Shown here: one piece after another, positions 51,392-62,539 of the stretch
How positions within the stretch are numbered: position 1 is the stretch's first letter
Layout of the letters: each line of letters begins with the position of its first letter
Assembly (NCBI RefSeq): GCF_028823535.1
Contig: NZ_JAQIYM010000004.1
Span: 124,001-188,000 of the forward strand
Direction of reading: 5' to 3'
Origin: Pseudomonas serbica
GTDB taxonomy: Bacteria; Pseudomonadota; Gammaproteobacteria; Pseudomonadales; Pseudomonadaceae
DNA length: 64,000 nucleotides
Notes under the pieces: model-generated
What the model saw: only the letters and a program-made list of their open reading frames with translations
Told to the model about the DNA's origin: nothing
The model's database searches: none
Made by a program: the position numbers and the translations under genes

Positions 51392-54300
51392 ATGTCAAAA
51401 TTTTTCATCGACCGTCCGATTTTCGCCTGGGTAATTGCCCTGGTGATCATGCTGGTCGGGGCACTGTCGATCCTCAAGCTGCCGATCAACCAGTACCCGA
51501 GCATTGCGCCGCCGGCCATCGCCATTTCCGTGGCCTACCCGGGCGCTTCCGCGCAAACCGTGCAAGACACCGTGGTCCAGGTGATCGAGCAACAGCTCAA
51601 CGGTATCGACAATCTGCGTTATGTGTCTTCGGAAAGTAACTCCGACGGCACCATGACCATTACCGCGACCTTCGAGCAGGGCACCAACTCCGATACCGCG
51701 CAGGTCCAGGTCCAGAACAAGCTGAACCTGGCCACCCCGCTGTTGCCGCAGGAAGTGCAGCAACAAGGTATCCGCGTGACCAAGGCAGTGAAGAACTTCC
51801 TGTTGGTGATCGGTGTGGTGTCGCGTGACGGCAGCATGACCAAGGACGACTTGTCCAACTACATCGTGTCGAACATGCAGGACCCGATATCGCGGACCGC
51901 CGGTGTCGGCGACTTCCAGGTGTTCGGTTCGCAGTACGCCATGCGTATCTGGCTCGACCCGGCCAAATTGAACAACTTCCACCTGACCCCGATCGACGTC
52001 AAGACCGCCATTGCCGCACAGAACGTCCAGGTCTCCTCCGGCCAGCTCGGCGGCCTGCCTGCCCTGCCCGGCACCCAGCTGAACGCAACGATCATCGGCA
52101 AGACCCGTCTGCAGACCGCCGAGCAATTCGAAAAGATCCTGCTCAAGGTCAACAAGGACGGCTCCCAGGTTCGCCTCAAAGATGTCGCCCAAGTCGGCCT
52201 GGGTGGCGAGAACTACAGCATCAACGCCCAGTTCAACGGCGCCCCGGCTTCCGGCCTGGCGGTGAAACTGGCCACCGGTGCCAACGCCTTGGATACCGCC
52301 AAGGCGCTGCGCGCGACCATCGACAGCCTCAAGCCGTTCTTCCCCGAAGGGATGGAAGTGGTGTTCCCGTACGACACCACGCCGGTGGTGACCGAATCGA
52401 TCAAGGGCGTGGTTCACACCCTGGTCGAAGCGGTTGCGCTGGTGTTCCTGGTGATGTTCCTGTTCCTGCAGAACTTCCGCGCCACCATCATCACCACGAT
52501 GACAGTGCCAGTAGTACTGCTCGGTACCTTCGGGATCCTCGCGGCGGCCGGGTTCAGCATCAACACCCTGACGATGTTCGGCATGGTGCTGGCCATCGGC
52601 TTGCTGGTGGACGATGCCATCGTCGTGGTGGAAAACGTCGAACGGGTGATGAGCGAAGAAGGCCTGTCGCCCAAGGAAGCGACCAAGAAATCCATGGGCC
52701 AGATCCAGGGTGCGCTGGTCGGTATCGCCCTGGTGCTGTCGGCGGTATTGCTGCCGATGGCGTTCTTCAGCGGCTCCACCGGTGTGATCTACAAGCAGTT
52801 CTCGATCACCATCGTCTCGGCCATGGCCCTGTCGGTACTGGTTGCCCTGATCTTCACCCCGGCGCTTTGCGCCACCATGCTCAAGGCCATTCCGAAAGGC
52901 GAGCACCACACGCCCAAACGCGGCTTCTTCGGCTGGTTCAACCGCAACTTCGACCGTGGCGTCAAAAGCTATGAGCGTGGCGTGGGCAGCATGCTGACGC
53001 ACAAGGCGCCGTACCTGCTGGCCTACCTCATCATCGTTGTCGGCATGATCTGGCTGTTCACCCGCATTCCAACGGCGTTCCTGCCGGAAGAAGACCAGGG
53101 CGTACTGTTCGCCCAGGTGCAGACCCCAGCCGGTTCGACCGCCCAGCGCACCCAGGTGGTCGTGGACGAAATGCGTGAATTCCTCCTGCGTCCGGGCAAG
53201 GATGGCGGTGAAGGCGATGCGGTGAACTCGGTGTTTACCGTGACCGGCTTCAACTTCGCCGGCCGTGGCCAGAGTTCGGGCATGGCGTTCATCATGCTGC
53301 GCCCATGGGAAGATCGAAACGCCGACAACAGCGTGTTCAAGGTCGCGGCCCGTGCCCAGCAGCACTTCTTCACCTTCCGTGACGCCATGGTGTTTGCCTT
53401 CGCCCCGCCAGCGGTACTGGAATTGGGTAACGCCACCGGTTTCGACGTGTTCCTGCAGGACCGCGCCGGTATCGGTCACGACAAGCTGATGGAAGCCCGC
53501 AACCAGTTCCTCGGCATGGCGGCGCAGAGCAAGATCCTCACCCAGGTGCGTCCGAACGGCCTGAACGACGAACCGCAATTCCAACTGGAAATCGACGACG
53601 AGAAGGCCAGTGCCCTGGGCATTACCATCGCCGACATCAACAACACCCTGTCGATTGCCCTGGGCAGTAGCTACGTCAACGACTTCATCGACCGGGGTCG
53701 GGTGAAGAAAGTTTACGTGCAGGGCCAGCCGGGTTCACGCATGAGCCCCGAAGACCTGAACAAGTGGTACGTGCGCAACAGCGTCGGCACCATGGTTCCG
53801 TTCTCGGCGTTCGCCAAGGGCGAGTGGATCTACGGATCGCCGAAACTGGCCCGCTACAACGGCGTAGAGGCGATGGAAATCCTTGGCGCTCCGGCCCCGG
53901 GTTATTCCACCGGTGAAGCGATGGCCGAAGTCGAAGCCCTTGCCGCCAAACTGCCGAAGGGTGTCGGTATTTCCTGGACCGGCCTGTCCTACGAGGAACG
54001 ACTGTCCGGCTCGCAAGCGCCGGCGCTGTACGCCCTGTCGCTGCTGATGGTGTTCCTGTGCCTGGCGGCGCTGTATGAGAGCTGGTCGATTCCGATCGCG
54101 GTGATGCTCGTAGTACCGCTGGGGATCATCGGTGCACTGATGGCCACCAGCCTGCGCGGCCTGTCCAACGACGTGTACTTCCAGGTGGGCCTGTTGACGA
54201 CCATCGGCCTGGCGGCGAAAAACGCCATCCTGATCGTCGAATTCGCCAAGGAGCTGCACGAACAGGGGCGCAGCCTGCGCGAGGCGGCCATCGAAGCCTG

Positions 54301-54553
54301 CCGCATGCGTCTGCGACCGATCATCATGACCTCGCTCGCCTTCGTACTCGGCGTGGTACCACTGGCGATCTCCACAGGCGCAGGTTCCGGTAGCCAGCAT
54401 GCCATCGGTACCGGTGTGATTGGCGGTATGATCACGGCAACCGTCCTGGCGATCTTCTGGGTCCCACTGTTCTTCGTCACCGTGTCGGCCATGGGTCAGC
54501 GTAAAAACGTCGACCAGGAAGACGCTACTGAAACTCCTAAAGAGGCTGGCTAA
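51392..54553 (+). CDS. emhB: RND efflux transporter (HAE1)
   Basis: 1053 aa, full length. Starts [20 protein letters not shown]; proton-relay helix TM4 [24 protein letters not shown] with the two Asp residues; two large periplasmic loops. Exports hydrophobic drugs, solvents and dyes with H+. It overlaps the emhC start (ATG at the last base of its stop). Confidence 0.95.
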   Translation: MSKFFIDRPIFAWVIALVIMLVGALSILKLPINQYPSIAPPAIAISVAYPGASAQTVQDTVVQVIEQQLNGIDNLRYVSSESNSDGTMTITATFEQGTNSDTAQVQVQNKLNLATPLLPQEVQQQGIRVTKAVKNFLLVIGVVSRDGSMTKDDLSNYIVSNMQDPISRTAGVGDFQVFGSQYAMRIWLDPAKLNNFHLTPIDVKTAIAAQNVQVSSGQLGGLPALPGTQLNATIIGKTRLQTAEQFEKILLKVNKDGSQVRLKDVAQVGLGGENYSINAQFNGAPASGLAVKLATGANALDTAKALRATIDSLKPFFPEGMEVVFPYDTTPVVTESIKGVVHTLVEAVALVFLVMFLFLQNFRATIITTMTVPVVLLGTFGILAAAGFSINTLTMFGMVLAIGLLVDDAIVVVENVERVMSEEGLSPKEATKKSMGQIQGALVGIALVLSAVLLPMAFFSGSTGVIYKQFSITIVSAMALSVLVALIFTPALCATMLKAIPKGEHHTPKRGFFGWFNRNFDRGVKSYERGVGSMLTHKAPYLLAYLIIVVGMIWLFTRIPTAFLPEEDQGVLFAQVQTPAGSTAQRTQVVVDEMREFLLRPGKDGGEGDAVNSVFTVTGFNFAGRGQSSGMAFIMLRPWEDRNADNSVFKVAARAQQHFFTFRDAMVFAFAPPAVLELGNATGFDVFLQDRAGIGHDKLMEARNQFLGMAAQSKILTQVRPNGLNDEPQFQLEIDDEKASALGITIADINNTLSIALGSSYVNDFIDRGRVKKVYVQGQPGSRMSPEDLNKWYVRNSVGTMVPFSAFAKGEWIYGSPKLARYNGVEAMEILGAPAPGYSTGEAMAEVEALAAKLPKGVGISWTGLSYEERLSGSQAPALYALSLLMVFLCLAALYESWSIPIAVMLVVPLGIIGALMATSLRGLSNDVYFQVGLLTTIGLAAKNAILIVEFAKELHEQGRSLREAAIEACRMRLRPIIMTSLAFVLGVVPLAISTGAGSGSQHAIGTGVIGGMITATVLAIFWVPLFFVTVSAMGQRKNVDQEDATETPKEAG

Positions 54554-56013
54554 TGAGCAAGTCGCTACTCTCCCTGGCAGTCGCCGCCTTCGTGCTCAGT
54601 GGCTGCTCGCTGATACCTGACTATGAGCGGCCGGATGCTCCGGTGGCAGGTCAATACCCGCAGGGCCCGGCGTATTCGCCGGCCCAGGCACCGGCGCAGG
54701 CCGCTGCCGAGCAGGGCTGGAAGCAGTTTTTCCATGACCCGGCGCTGCAGCAGCTGATTCAGGTTTCCCTGGAAAACAACCGTGACCTGCGTGTCGCGGC
54801 CTTGAACATCGACGCCTTTGCGGCTCAATACCGCATCTCGCGCGCCGATCTGTTCCCGGCCGTTTCAGCCAATGGCACCGGCAGCCGTCAACGCCTGCCG
54901 GCTGACGCCTCGCAGACCGGCGAAGCCGGGATCAGCAGCTCCTACTCGGCCACCGTCGGCATCAGTGCCTACGAGCTCGATATGTTCGGGCGGATTCGCA
55001 GCCTGAACGAAGAAGCGCTGCAGCAGTACTTCGCCACCGAAGAAGGCCGGCGCAGCACCCAGATCAGCCTGGTGGCCAGCGTGGCCAATGCCTACCTGAC
55101 CTGGCAGGCCGACAAGGAACTGCTCAAGCTGACCCAGGACACCCTCGCCGCGTTCGAGGAGAGCTACAAGCTCACCGCGCGCAGCAACGAAGTGGGGGTC
55201 GCTTCGGCCCTGGACCTGGCGCAGTCGCGCACCTCGGTGGAAAACGCCCGTGCGCAACTGGCCAAGTACACCCGTCAGGTCGCTCAAGATGAGAACAGCC
55301 TGGTGTTGCTCCTCGGCACCGGCATCCCGGCCAACCTGCAAGCGGCCAAACCGCTGAACGACGATCTGCTGGCCGAAGTACCGCCCGGCCTGCCGTCGGA
55401 CTTGCTGCAGCGTCGTCCGGACATCCTGCAGGCCGAGTACAACCTCAAGGCCGCCAACGCCAACATTGGCGCGGCGCGCGCGGCGTTCTTCCCAAGCATC
55501 AGCCTGACAGCCAACGCCGGCACCCTGAGCCCGGACCTGTCCGGCTTGTTCAAGGGTGGTTCGGGCACCTGGCTGTTCCAGCCGCAGATCAACCTGCCGA
55601 TCTTCAACGCCGGCAGCCTGCGTGCCAGCCTGGATTACTCGAAAATCCAGAAAGACATTGGCGTGGCGAACTACGAGAAGTCCATCCAGACGGCCTTCCA
55701 GGAAGTCGCCGATGGCCTGGCCGCGCGCCAGACCTACGTCCAGCAGTTGCAGGCCCAGCAAGACTTCGTCAACGCCAACCAGGACTACTACCGCCTGGCC
55801 GAGCGTCGCTACCGCATCGGTGTCGACAGCAACCTGACCTTCCTCGATGCCCAGCGTCAGCTGTTCAGTGCCCAACAGGCTCTGATCACCGACCGTCTGG
55901 CGCAGTTGGTCAGCCAGGTCAACCTGTACAAGGCCCTGGGCGGTGGCTGGAACGAACAGACGGCGAAGAACGAGCCGTTGAAAGAAGAAGCGCCGAAGTT
56001 GAAGTTGTTCTGA
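54553..56013 (+). CDS. emhC: outer-membrane efflux lipoprotein
   Basis: 486 aa OprM/TtgC type. Lipobox VLSGC with Cys18. Two OEP repeats with coiled helices (about 70-270 and 280-470), including [20 protein letters not shown] and [27 protein letters not shown]. Forms the outer-membrane channel of the pump. Followed by a terminator. Confidence 0.94.
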   Translation: MSKSLLSLAVAAFVLSGCSLIPDYERPDAPVAGQYPQGPAYSPAQAPAQAAAEQGWKQFFHDPALQQLIQVSLENNRDLRVAALNIDAFAAQYRISRADLFPAVSANGTGSRQRLPADASQTGEAGISSSYSATVGISAYELDMFGRIRSLNEEALQQYFATEEGRRSTQISLVASVANAYLTWQADKELLKLTQDTLAAFEESYKLTARSNEVGVASALDLAQSRTSVENARAQLAKYTRQVAQDENSLVLLLGTGIPANLQAAKPLNDDLLAEVPPGLPSDLLQRRPDILQAEYNLKAANANIGAARAAFFPSISLTANAGTLSPDLSGLFKGGSGTWLFQPQINLPIFNAGSLRASLDYSKIQKDIGVANYEKSIQTAFQEVADGLAARQTYVQQLQAQQDFVNANQDYYRLAERRYRIGVDSNLTFLDAQRQLFSAQQALITDRLAQLVSQVNLYKALGGGWNEQTAKNEPLKEEAPKLKLF

Positions 56014-56030
56014 TAGCGCTGTGAACACAA

Positions 56031-56058
56031 GGAGCCCACCGATTGGTGGGCTTTTTGT
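56031..56058 (+). terminator. terminator of emhABC
   Basis: AGCCCACC-GATT-GGTGGGCT followed by TTTTTG, 19 bp after the emhC stop. Confidence 0.9.
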
Positions 56059-56091
56059 TGATTGCGGGAAAGTATGCGTTGTCAGATCCGG

Positions 56092-56184
56092 CCCCTTCGC
56101 GAGCAAGCCCGCTCCCACATTCGATCGCGTTATCTCTGCAGAAACCTGGTTCCCTGTAGGAGCTGGCTTGCCAGCGAAGAGGCC
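56092..56184. repeat. composite REP pair of two subfamilies
   Basis: CCCCTTCGCGAGCAAGCCCG-type arm (56092-56120) is followed by an arm of the other subfamily, CTGTAGGAGCTGGCTTGCC (56154-56184). The rest of 56185-56443 has no gene I can support; it must hold the porin promoter. Confidence 0.7.
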
Positions 56185-56443
56185 AGCAAGAACAGCACAA
56201 AAATCACAGCCAATCTTATGTTCGATAATCGCCCAAAATCTACCTTCATAGATTGAACCACCTAGTACATTCACATCACCATTCGGCCAACAAAACCAAT
56301 AACAACAGGTTCGATGCCATGCCCCCGCGCCCTGCCCTCCCCGGCTGATCCGCCCCTTCTGTCCCGACTCCACATGCACGTCTGCAACCCCAGGTTGCGG
56401 CATCACCCTGTTTCATCCCCAAGAATTAGAGAGACCCCAGCCC

Positions 56444-57700
56444 ATGCCTTCTCCCGCGCATTATTTCGTTCCCAGCCTGATTGCTATCGCCCTGGCGAGC
56501 GCAGCCCTGCCCGCCCAGGCCGAAGAGTCGGGGTTTGTCGAAGGGGCCAAGGTCAACCTGAACCTGCGCAACTTCTACATCAACCGCAACTTCACCAACC
56601 CGACCAAGACCCAAGGCAAGGCCGAAGAGTGGACGCAAAGCTTCATTCTCGACGCCAAGTCCGGGTTTACCCAGGGCGTCGTCGGCTTCGGCATGGATGT
56701 GCTGGGGCTGTACTCGGTGAAACTCGATGGCGGCAAAGGCACCGGCGGTACCCAGTTGCTGCCGCTGGACAGTGACGGCCGCCCGGCCGACAACTTCGGC
56801 CGCACCAACGTGGCGTTCAAGGCCAAACTGTCGCAGACCGAAGCGAAGGTGGGCGAATGGATGCCCGTGCTGCCGATCCTGCGCTCGGACGACGGCCGCT
56901 CGCTGCCGCAAACCTTCCGTGGCGGTCAGGTCACCTCGAAGGAGTTCGACGGCCTGACGCTGTACGGCGGCCAGTTCCGCCAGAACAGTCCGCGCGACGA
57001 CAGCAGCATGAACGACATGTCGATGACCGGCAAAGCCGCGTTCACCTCCGACCGTTTCAACTTCCAGGGCGTCGAGTACCTGTTCAACGAGAAACGCACC
57101 CAGATCGGTGTGTGGAACGCCGAACTCAAGGACATCTACAGTCAGCAATTCATCAACCTGACCCACAGCCAACCGATCGGCGACTGGACCCTGGGCGCCA
57201 ATCTCGGGTTCTTCTACGGCAAGGATGACGGCAGCGCCCGGGCTGGCGAACTGGACAACAAGACCCTGTACGGCCTGCTCTCGGCCAAGTACGGCGGCAA
57301 CACCTTCTACGTCGGCCTGCAGAAACTCACCGGCGACAGCCCGTGGATGCGTGTCAACGGCACCAGCGGCGGGACCCTGGCCAACGACAGCTACAACTCC
57401 AGCTACGACAACGCCCGGGAAAAATCCTGGCAGGTGCGCCACGACTACAACTTCGTTGCCCTTGGCGTGCCGGGGCTGACCCTGATGAACCGCTACATCA
57501 GTGGCGACAACGTACACACCGGCACTGTCACCGATGGCAAGGAATGGGGTCGTGAAAGTGAACTGGGCTACACCGTGCAGAGCGGTGCGCTGAAAGACCT
57601 GAACGTAAAATGGCGCAACTCGACCATGCGCCGCGATTACAGCAACAACGAGTTCGATGAGAACCGCGTGATCATCAGCTATCCGATCAGCCTGTTGTAA
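56444..57700 (+). CDS. OprD-family outer-membrane porin
   Basis: 418 aa. Signal peptide about 1-26 (LIAIALASAALPAQA then EE). OprD features: GFVEGAKVNLNLRNFYINR at the mature N-terminus, LDAKSGFTQGVVGFGMDVLGLYSVKLDG, and ending ENRVIISYPISLL. OpdK-type members take up aromatic and other carboxylates; its position converging on pca genes makes protocatechuate-type acids plausible substrates. Not proven. Confidence 0.9.
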   Translation: MPSPAHYFVPSLIAIALASAALPAQAEESGFVEGAKVNLNLRNFYINRNFTNPTKTQGKAEEWTQSFILDAKSGFTQGVVGFGMDVLGLYSVKLDGGKGTGGTQLLPLDSDGRPADNFGRTNVAFKAKLSQTEAKVGEWMPVLPILRSDDGRSLPQTFRGGQVTSKEFDGLTLYGGQFRQNSPRDDSSMNDMSMTGKAAFTSDRFNFQGVEYLFNEKRTQIGVWNAELKDIYSQQFINLTHSQPIGDWTLGANLGFFYGKDDGSARAGELDNKTLYGLLSAKYGGNTFYVGLQKLTGDSPWMRVNGTSGGTLANDSYNSSYDNAREKSWQVRHDYNFVALGVPGLTLMNRYISGDNVHTGTVTDGKEWGRESELGYTVQSGALKDLNVKWRNSTMRRDYSNNEFDENRVIISYPISLL

Positions 57701-57712
57701 ACACAAAACAAA

Positions 57713-57802
57713 TGTGGGAGCGGGCTTGCTCGCGAAAGCGGACGGTCAGCCAGCAATGATGTCGACTGAAACACCGCATTCGCGAGCAAGCCCGCTCCCA
57801 CA
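57713..57802. repeat. REP doublet (inverted)
   Basis: Arms 57713-57736 (TGTGGGAGCGGGCTTGCTCG..) and 57779-57802 are exact reverse complements; located between convergent oprD-like and pcaC genes. Confidence 0.9.
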
Positions 57803-57837
57803 CTAGATCTTCGGTATCTTCAAGACCTGCGACACAT

Positions 57838-58230
57838 TTAATCCCGCGATTCAGTCCCCAATTCATCCCACACCGACTCAGCCAGGTGGAAGGTCGCGTT
57901 GGCGGCGGGAATGCCGCAGTAGATCGCGCTCTGCATGATCACTTCCTTGATCTCGCCACGGCTCACGCCGTTGTTGGCGGCGGCGCGCAGGTGCAGCTTG
58001 AGCTCACCCTCACGGTTCATGCCAATCAGCATGGCGATGGTGATCAGGCTGCGGGTGTGGCGCGGCAGTCCCGGACGGGTCCAGATGTCACCCCAGGCGT
58101 GGCGGGTGATCATTTCCTGGAACTCCGAGTTGAACTCGGTCAGGGTGGTCAGGCTGCGGTCGACATGGGCGTCGCCGAGTACCGCGCGACGGACTTTCAT
58201 GCCCTCGTCGTAACGTTGTTTCTCGTCCAC
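57838..58230 (-). CDS. pcaC: 4-carboxymuconolactone decarboxylase
   Basis: 130 aa. Makes 3-oxoadipate enol-lactone. CMD/AhpD-like fold: EFQEMITRHAWGDIWTRPGLPRHTRSLITIAMLIGMNREGEL and YCGIPAANATFHLAESV. Last gene of the pca operon, 10 bp after pcaD. Confidence 0.94.
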   Translation of the reverse strand: MDEKQRYDEGMKVRRAVLGDAHVDRSLTTLTEFNSEFQEMITRHAWGDIWTRPGLPRHTRSLITIAMLIGMNREGELKLHLRAAANNGVSRGEIKEVIMQSAIYCGIPAANATFHLAESVWDELGTESRD

Positions 58231-58240
58231 AACAATCCCC

Positions 58241-59047
58241 TCAATGAGCTAACAAGAACGCCAGGACCCGCTCGCTGAACGCAGCGCCCGCCTGGACGTT
58301 GGACAAGTGCGCCGCATGGAACTCGGCGTACTCGGCGCCCTGCACGTGCTCCTGGATGAAGTGCCCACCGGAGGGCGGCGTGACCGCGTCTTCAGTCCCG
58401 GCAACCACCAGCAACGGCACCTTGATCGAGGACAGCTGATCGCGGAAGTCGGCATCACGCACCGCCGCGCAATTGGCTGCATAACCTTCAGGCGACGTCG
58501 CCGCCAGCATGTCGGTAATCTGCTTGGCCGCTGCCGGATTGGCTGCGGAGAAATCCGGGGTGAACCAGCGGGCAATCGATGCATCGCGCAGGGCGACCAT
58601 CGCGGCTTGACCATCGCGCAGCACGGTTTCGATACGTGGGTTCCACACCGACGGATCGCCGATTTTCGCTGCGGTGTTGCACACCACCAGTTTGTTCAGG
58701 CGCTCGCCGGCATTGATACCCAGCCATTGGCCGATCAGCCCGCCCATGGACAGGCCACAGAAATGCGCCCGCTCGATGTGCAGCGCATCCAGCAGCGCCA
58801 GCACGTCGCGGCCCAGTTGCTCGATGCTGTAAGGCCCCGGCGTCACCAGCGACTTGCCGTGACCGCGAGTGTCAAAACGCAGCACGCGAAAATGCTCGGT
58901 GAACGCCGGAATTTGCGCGTCCCACATATGCAGGTCGGTGCCCAGGGAGTTGGACAGCACCAGTACCGGCGCATCGACCGGTCCATCGAGTTGCGGCCCT
59001 TGAATTTGGTAGTGCAGTTCGCCATCGGCGAGTTGAACGAAAGCCAC
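58241..59047 (-). CDS. pcaD: 3-oxoadipate enol-lactonase
   Basis: 268 aa alpha/beta hydrolase. Oxyanion and elbow: SLGTDLHMWDAQIP, FCGLSMGGLIGQWLG with nucleophile Ser100, catalytic His near the end in HAAHLSNV. Hydrolyses the enol-lactone to 3-oxoadipate. Lies between pcaB and pcaC. Confidence 0.94.
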   Translation of the reverse strand: MAFVQLADGELHYQIQGPQLDGPVDAPVLVLSNSLGTDLHMWDAQIPAFTEHFRVLRFDTRGHGKSLVTPGPYSIEQLGRDVLALLDALHIERAHFCGLSMGGLIGQWLGINAGERLNKLVVCNTAAKIGDPSVWNPRIETVLRDGQAAMVALRDASIARWFTPDFSAANPAAAKQITDMLAATSPEGYAANCAAVRDADFRDQLSSIKVPLLVVAGTEDAVTPPSGGHFIQEHVQGAEYAEFHAAHLSNVQAGAAFSERVLAFLLAH

Positions 59048-59058
59048 AGCAGTCTCCT

Positions 59059-60423
59059 TCAGGCAGTTAACGCAGAATGTTCAGCCACCGCTCGCTCGAC
59101 CCAGGTACGGGCCTGACCGAGGTAATGGGCGGGGTCCAGCAGATGATCGAGTTCAGCCGCCGACAGTTCGGCGCTCACTTGCGGCTCGTCGCCGAGTACC
59201 GCGCGCAGATGACGTTGTTCGGCCACGGCGCGTTTGCAGCACTGTTCCAACAGATGATGCGCGGTGTCGCGGCCGACCCGTTGCGCGAGGACGATGCTCA
59301 CCGCTTCGGCGAGCACCAGGCCCTGGGTCAGATCGAGGTTGCGCGCCATACGTGCGGCGTCCACTTCCAACCCGCCGGTCACCAGCAGTGCCTGCTTGAG
59401 GCTACCGGACACCAGGCAGCAAATTTCCGGCAGGGTTTCCCACTCGGCGTGCCATAGCCCCAGGCTGCGCTCATGTTCCTGCGGCATCGCGCTGAACAGC
59501 GTCGAAAGCAGGCCCGGCACGCGAGTCGCCGCGCCGATCAGCACCGCCGCGCCGACGGGATTGCGTTTATGCGGCATGGTCGAGGAACCGCCCTTGCCCG
59601 GTGCCGAAGGTTCGAACACTTCGGCCGCTTCGGTCTGCATCAACAGACTGATGTCGCGACCGAGTTTGCCGAGGCTGCCGGCGATCAATCCCAGTGCCGA
59701 GCCAAACTCCACCAGGCGATCTCGCTGGGTGTGCCAGGGCTGGTCGGGCAGCGTCAGTTGCAGCTCTTCGGCCAACGCCCGGGCAATGGGCATCGCCTGC
59801 TCACCGAGGGCCGCGAGGGTCCCGGAAGCGCCGCCGAATTGCAGCACCAGCAGACGTGGCTTGAGTTCCCGCAAACGCTGACGACTGCGGGTCACCGCAC
59901 CCAGCCAACCGGCGATTTTCATGCCGAGGGTAACCGGCGTCGCGTGCTGCAACCAGGTGCGCCCGGCCAGTGGCGTGGACACATGACGTTGCGCCTGGGT
60001 GGCGAGGGTTTGGCCCAGTTGTGCCAAATCGCTGTCGATCAATTCCAGCGCGCGGCGTAATTGCAGCACCAGGCCGCTGTCCATCACGTCCTGACTGGTG
60101 GCGCCCAGATGCACGTAGCGCTCCGCTTGGGCATCGCTCGCGGCGATCTGCTTGCCCAACGCCTTGACCAACGGGATCGCCGAATTGCCCGCCGTGGCGA
60201 TTGCCTCGCCCAACGCCGCAAAGTCATAAAGCCCGGCGCTGCAAGCCGCTTCGATCGGCGCGACAGCGCTCGACGGAATCAACCCCACCCGAGCTTCGGC
60301 CCGGGCCAGCGCCGCTTCGAAATCGAGCATGGCCTGAACCCGGCCCTGATCGCAGAACACTTCACGCATGTCGCTTGCAGTGAAATAGGCATCGAACAAT
60401 TGATTGCCCGGTCGCTCGTTCAT
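59059..60423 (-). CDS. pcaB: 3-carboxy-cis,cis-muconate cycloisomerase
   Basis: 454 aa of the fumarase/aspartase superfamily. Signature GKGGSSTMPHKRNPVGA (about 283-299) with catalytic Ser; HLGATSQDVMDSGLVLQLR. Lactonises 3-carboxymuconate. Follows pcaT by 45 bp and pcaD follows by 11 bp. Confidence 0.94.
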   Translation of the reverse strand: MNERPGNQLFDAYFTASDMREVFCDQGRVQAMLDFEAALARAEARVGLIPSSAVAPIEAACSAGLYDFAALGEAIATAGNSAIPLVKALGKQIAASDAQAERYVHLGATSQDVMDSGLVLQLRRALELIDSDLAQLGQTLATQAQRHVSTPLAGRTWLQHATPVTLGMKIAGWLGAVTRSRQRLRELKPRLLVLQFGGASGTLAALGEQAMPIARALAEELQLTLPDQPWHTQRDRLVEFGSALGLIAGSLGKLGRDISLLMQTEAAEVFEPSAPGKGGSSTMPHKRNPVGAAVLIGAATRVPGLLSTLFSAMPQEHERSLGLWHAEWETLPEICCLVSGSLKQALLVTGGLEVDAARMARNLDLTQGLVLAEAVSIVLAQRVGRDTAHHLLEQCCKRAVAEQRHLRAVLGDEPQVSAELSAAELDHLLDPAHYLGQARTWVERAVAEHSALTA

Positions 60424-60468
60424 AAACAGTCCCTGGAGGTGCGGGCCGTTCGGGCCCGCTTGTGTAGA

Positions 60469-61788
60469 TCAAAGGTCGTGATGCAAATACTTCGCTTGCT
60501 TGGGCAGACGCAGGCTGAACAGGAACGCGATCGCCATCATCACCGTCACGTACCAATAGAAGGAGTTTTCCATTCCGACCGCCTTCAGGCTCAAGGCCAC
60601 GTACTCCGCCGAACCGCCGAAGATCGCATTCGCCACCGCGTAAGCCAGGCCGACACCCAGGGCGCGCACTTCAGGCGGGAACATTTCGGCTTTTACCAGG
60701 CCGCTGATCGACGTGTAGAAACTCACGATCGCCAACGCCACAGTAATCAACACAAAGGCCAGGAACGGACTGCTGACGCTTTTCAGGCTCAGCAGGATCG
60801 GCACGGTGCACAGCGTACCCAGGGCACCGAACCAGAGCATCGAGTTACGTCGGCCGATCTTGTCCGCGAGCATGCCGAAGAACGGCTGCATGCACATATA
60901 AAGGAACAGTGCGCCGGTCATGATGTAGCTGGCCGTCTTGGCGTGCATGCCCGCCGTGTTCACCAGGTACTTCTGCATGTAAGTGGTGAAGGTGTAGAAA
61001 ATCAGCGAGCCACCGGCGGTGTAGCCCAGTACGGTGATGAACGCGGCCTTATGGTCGCGAAACAGTGCGGCGATGCTGCCGGCGTCCTTGTTCTCGCGCA
61101 TTTCCTTGCTGGTGGTTTCTTTCAGCGAACGACGCAGGAACAACGAAATCAACGCCGCCACGGCGCCAACCACGAACGGAATCCGCCAGCCGTAGGCGCG
61201 CAATTCGTCTTCACTGAGGAACTGCTGCAGGACCACCACCAGCGACACCGCCAGCAACTGCCCGCCGATCAACGTAACGTATTGGAACGAGGCAAAGAAA
61301 CCCCGCTGGCCCTTGAGGGCGACTTCGCTCATGTAGGTGGCGGTGGTGCCATATTCGCCGCCCACCGAGAGGCCCTGGAGCAAACGTGCGAACAGCAGCA
61401 TGATTGGCGCCCAGACGCCGATGTCCTTGTAAGTTGGCAGGCAGGCGATCAGCAGCGAGCCGAAGCACATCATCAGAATCGATATCAGCATCGAATTCTT
61501 GCGCCCGTGCTTGTCCGCGACGCGGCCGAAAATCCAGCCACCAATCGGGCGCATCAGGAACCCGGCGGCGAATACGCCCGCGGTGTTGACCAACTGCACG
61601 GTGGGGTTGTCGGACGGGAAAAACGCCGGGGCGAAATAGATCGCACAGAAGGCGTAGACGTAGAAGTCGAACCATTCGACGAGGTTGCCGGACGAAGCAC
61701 CGACAATCGCGAAGATTCGCTTGTTGCGTTCTTCGCCCGTGTAGAGCGCCGCAGGAGCTGTAGTTGGGGTTGCCATTGTTTTGTTCAC
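60469..61788 (-). CDS. pcaT: MFS beta-ketoadipate/dicarboxylate transporter
   Basis: 439 aa, 12 helices, MHS subfamily: [37 protein letters not shown]. PcaT of P. putida has nearly this start and lies before pcaB likewise. The GTG start [10 protein letters not shown] is used; ATG at 61776 is an alternative. Uptake of beta-ketoadipate or similar acids. Confidence 0.9.
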   Translation of the reverse strand: MNKTMATPTTAPAALYTGEERNKRIFAIVGASSGNLVEWFDFYVYAFCAIYFAPAFFPSDNPTVQLVNTAGVFAAGFLMRPIGGWIFGRVADKHGRKNSMLISILMMCFGSLLIACLPTYKDIGVWAPIMLLFARLLQGLSVGGEYGTTATYMSEVALKGQRGFFASFQYVTLIGGQLLAVSLVVVLQQFLSEDELRAYGWRIPFVVGAVAALISLFLRRSLKETTSKEMRENKDAGSIAALFRDHKAAFITVLGYTAGGSLIFYTFTTYMQKYLVNTAGMHAKTASYIMTGALFLYMCMQPFFGMLADKIGRRNSMLWFGALGTLCTVPILLSLKSVSSPFLAFVLITVALAIVSFYTSISGLVKAEMFPPEVRALGVGLAYAVANAIFGGSAEYVALSLKAVGMENSFYWYVTVMMAIAFLFSLRLPKQAKYLHHDL

Positions 61789-61863
61789 TCAATAGGGACA
61801 GTGAGATTCTAGACACACTTTGCAACAGTCCCGTTCCGCAAATGAATCAGCAACACACAAATC

Positions 61864-61957
61864 CCTGTAGGAGCTGGCTTGCCAGTGAAGGCGTTGGGTC
61901 AGGCGAAGCATTTTTGTCTGCCCCTGCGCTTTTCGCGAGCAAGCTCGCTCCTACAGG
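61864..61957. repeat. composite REP doublet inside the pca operon
   Basis: The outer 11 bases pair exactly (CCTGTAGGAGC 61864-61874; GCTCCTACAGG 61947-61957), but the inner parts are of different subfamilies: left CTGGCTTGCCAGTGAA, right TTCGCGAGCAAGCTCGC. Sits in the 183-bp gap between pcaG and pcaT. Confidence 0.8.
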
Positions 61958-61971
61958 TCTTGGGGTGCTTC

Positions 61972-62538
61972 TTAATAGTCGAAGAACACCGTCTCGGCAT
62001 CGGTACCCTGCAGAACAACGTTCCACTGGTACACACCTGACGCATCCCGCTTCGCCAGCAAGGTGCCACGACGCTCGGCCGGCACGCATTCGAGCAACGG
62101 GTCCGACACATTGGCCGGTTCGCCTTCGAAGTAGATCCGCGTCAGCAAGTGCTTCACCAAGCCACGGGCAAAGACCAGCACGACCAGGTGCGGTGCCTGG
62201 GTCGTGCCCTTGAGGCCCTCGACCGTGCCCGGCTTGATGGTGGTGAAACGGAAACGCCCTTCGGCGTCCACCGGCACCCGGCCAAAGCCTTCGAAGTTCG
62301 GGTCCAGGGGTTTGTCCTGGTCGTCTTCGGGATGGTCGTACTTGCCGGCGGCGTTAGCCTGCCAGACTTCCAGCATCGCGTCGTTGACGACATCGCCGTT
62401 GCCATCGACCACTTGCCCGGTGATCGCCACGCGCTCGCCCAGGGTTTGTTCGACGGTGAGGTCTTCGCGGTTCAGCCAGGTCAGGCCGATGTGGTAGTAC
62501 GGCCCGACGGTGTGGGACGTGGTCGCAGTCAGCGTCAT
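61972..62538 (-). CDS. pcaG: protocatechuate 3,4-dioxygenase alpha subunit
   Basis: 188 aa from MTLTATTSHTVGPYYHIGL; the ORF upstream to 62604 overlaps pcaH. Intradiol dioxygenase fold (VVNDAMLEVWQANAAGKYDH; GRFRFTTIKPGTV; APHLVVLVFARG) but without the full Fe ligand set, as is normal for the non-catalytic alpha chain. Starts 1 bp after the pcaH stop. Confidence 0.95.
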   Translation of the reverse strand: MTLTATTSHTVGPYYHIGLTWLNREDLTVEQTLGERVAITGQVVDGNGDVVNDAMLEVWQANAAGKYDHPEDDQDKPLDPNFEGFGRVPVDAEGRFRFTTIKPGTVEGLKGTTQAPHLVVLVFARGLVKHLLTRIYFEGEPANVSDPLLECVPAERRGTLLAKRDASGVYQWNVVLQGTDAETVFFDY

Positions 62539-62539
62539 C

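Noticed and set aside
51395-53584. 729-codon minus-strand open frame opposite emhB
   Set aside because: His/Gln/Glu-rich shadow of the transporter gene; composition and lack of motifs argue against coding.
60061-61812. 583-codon plus-strand open frame opposite pcaT and pcaB
   Set aside because: Antisense shadow of two well-supported pca genes.
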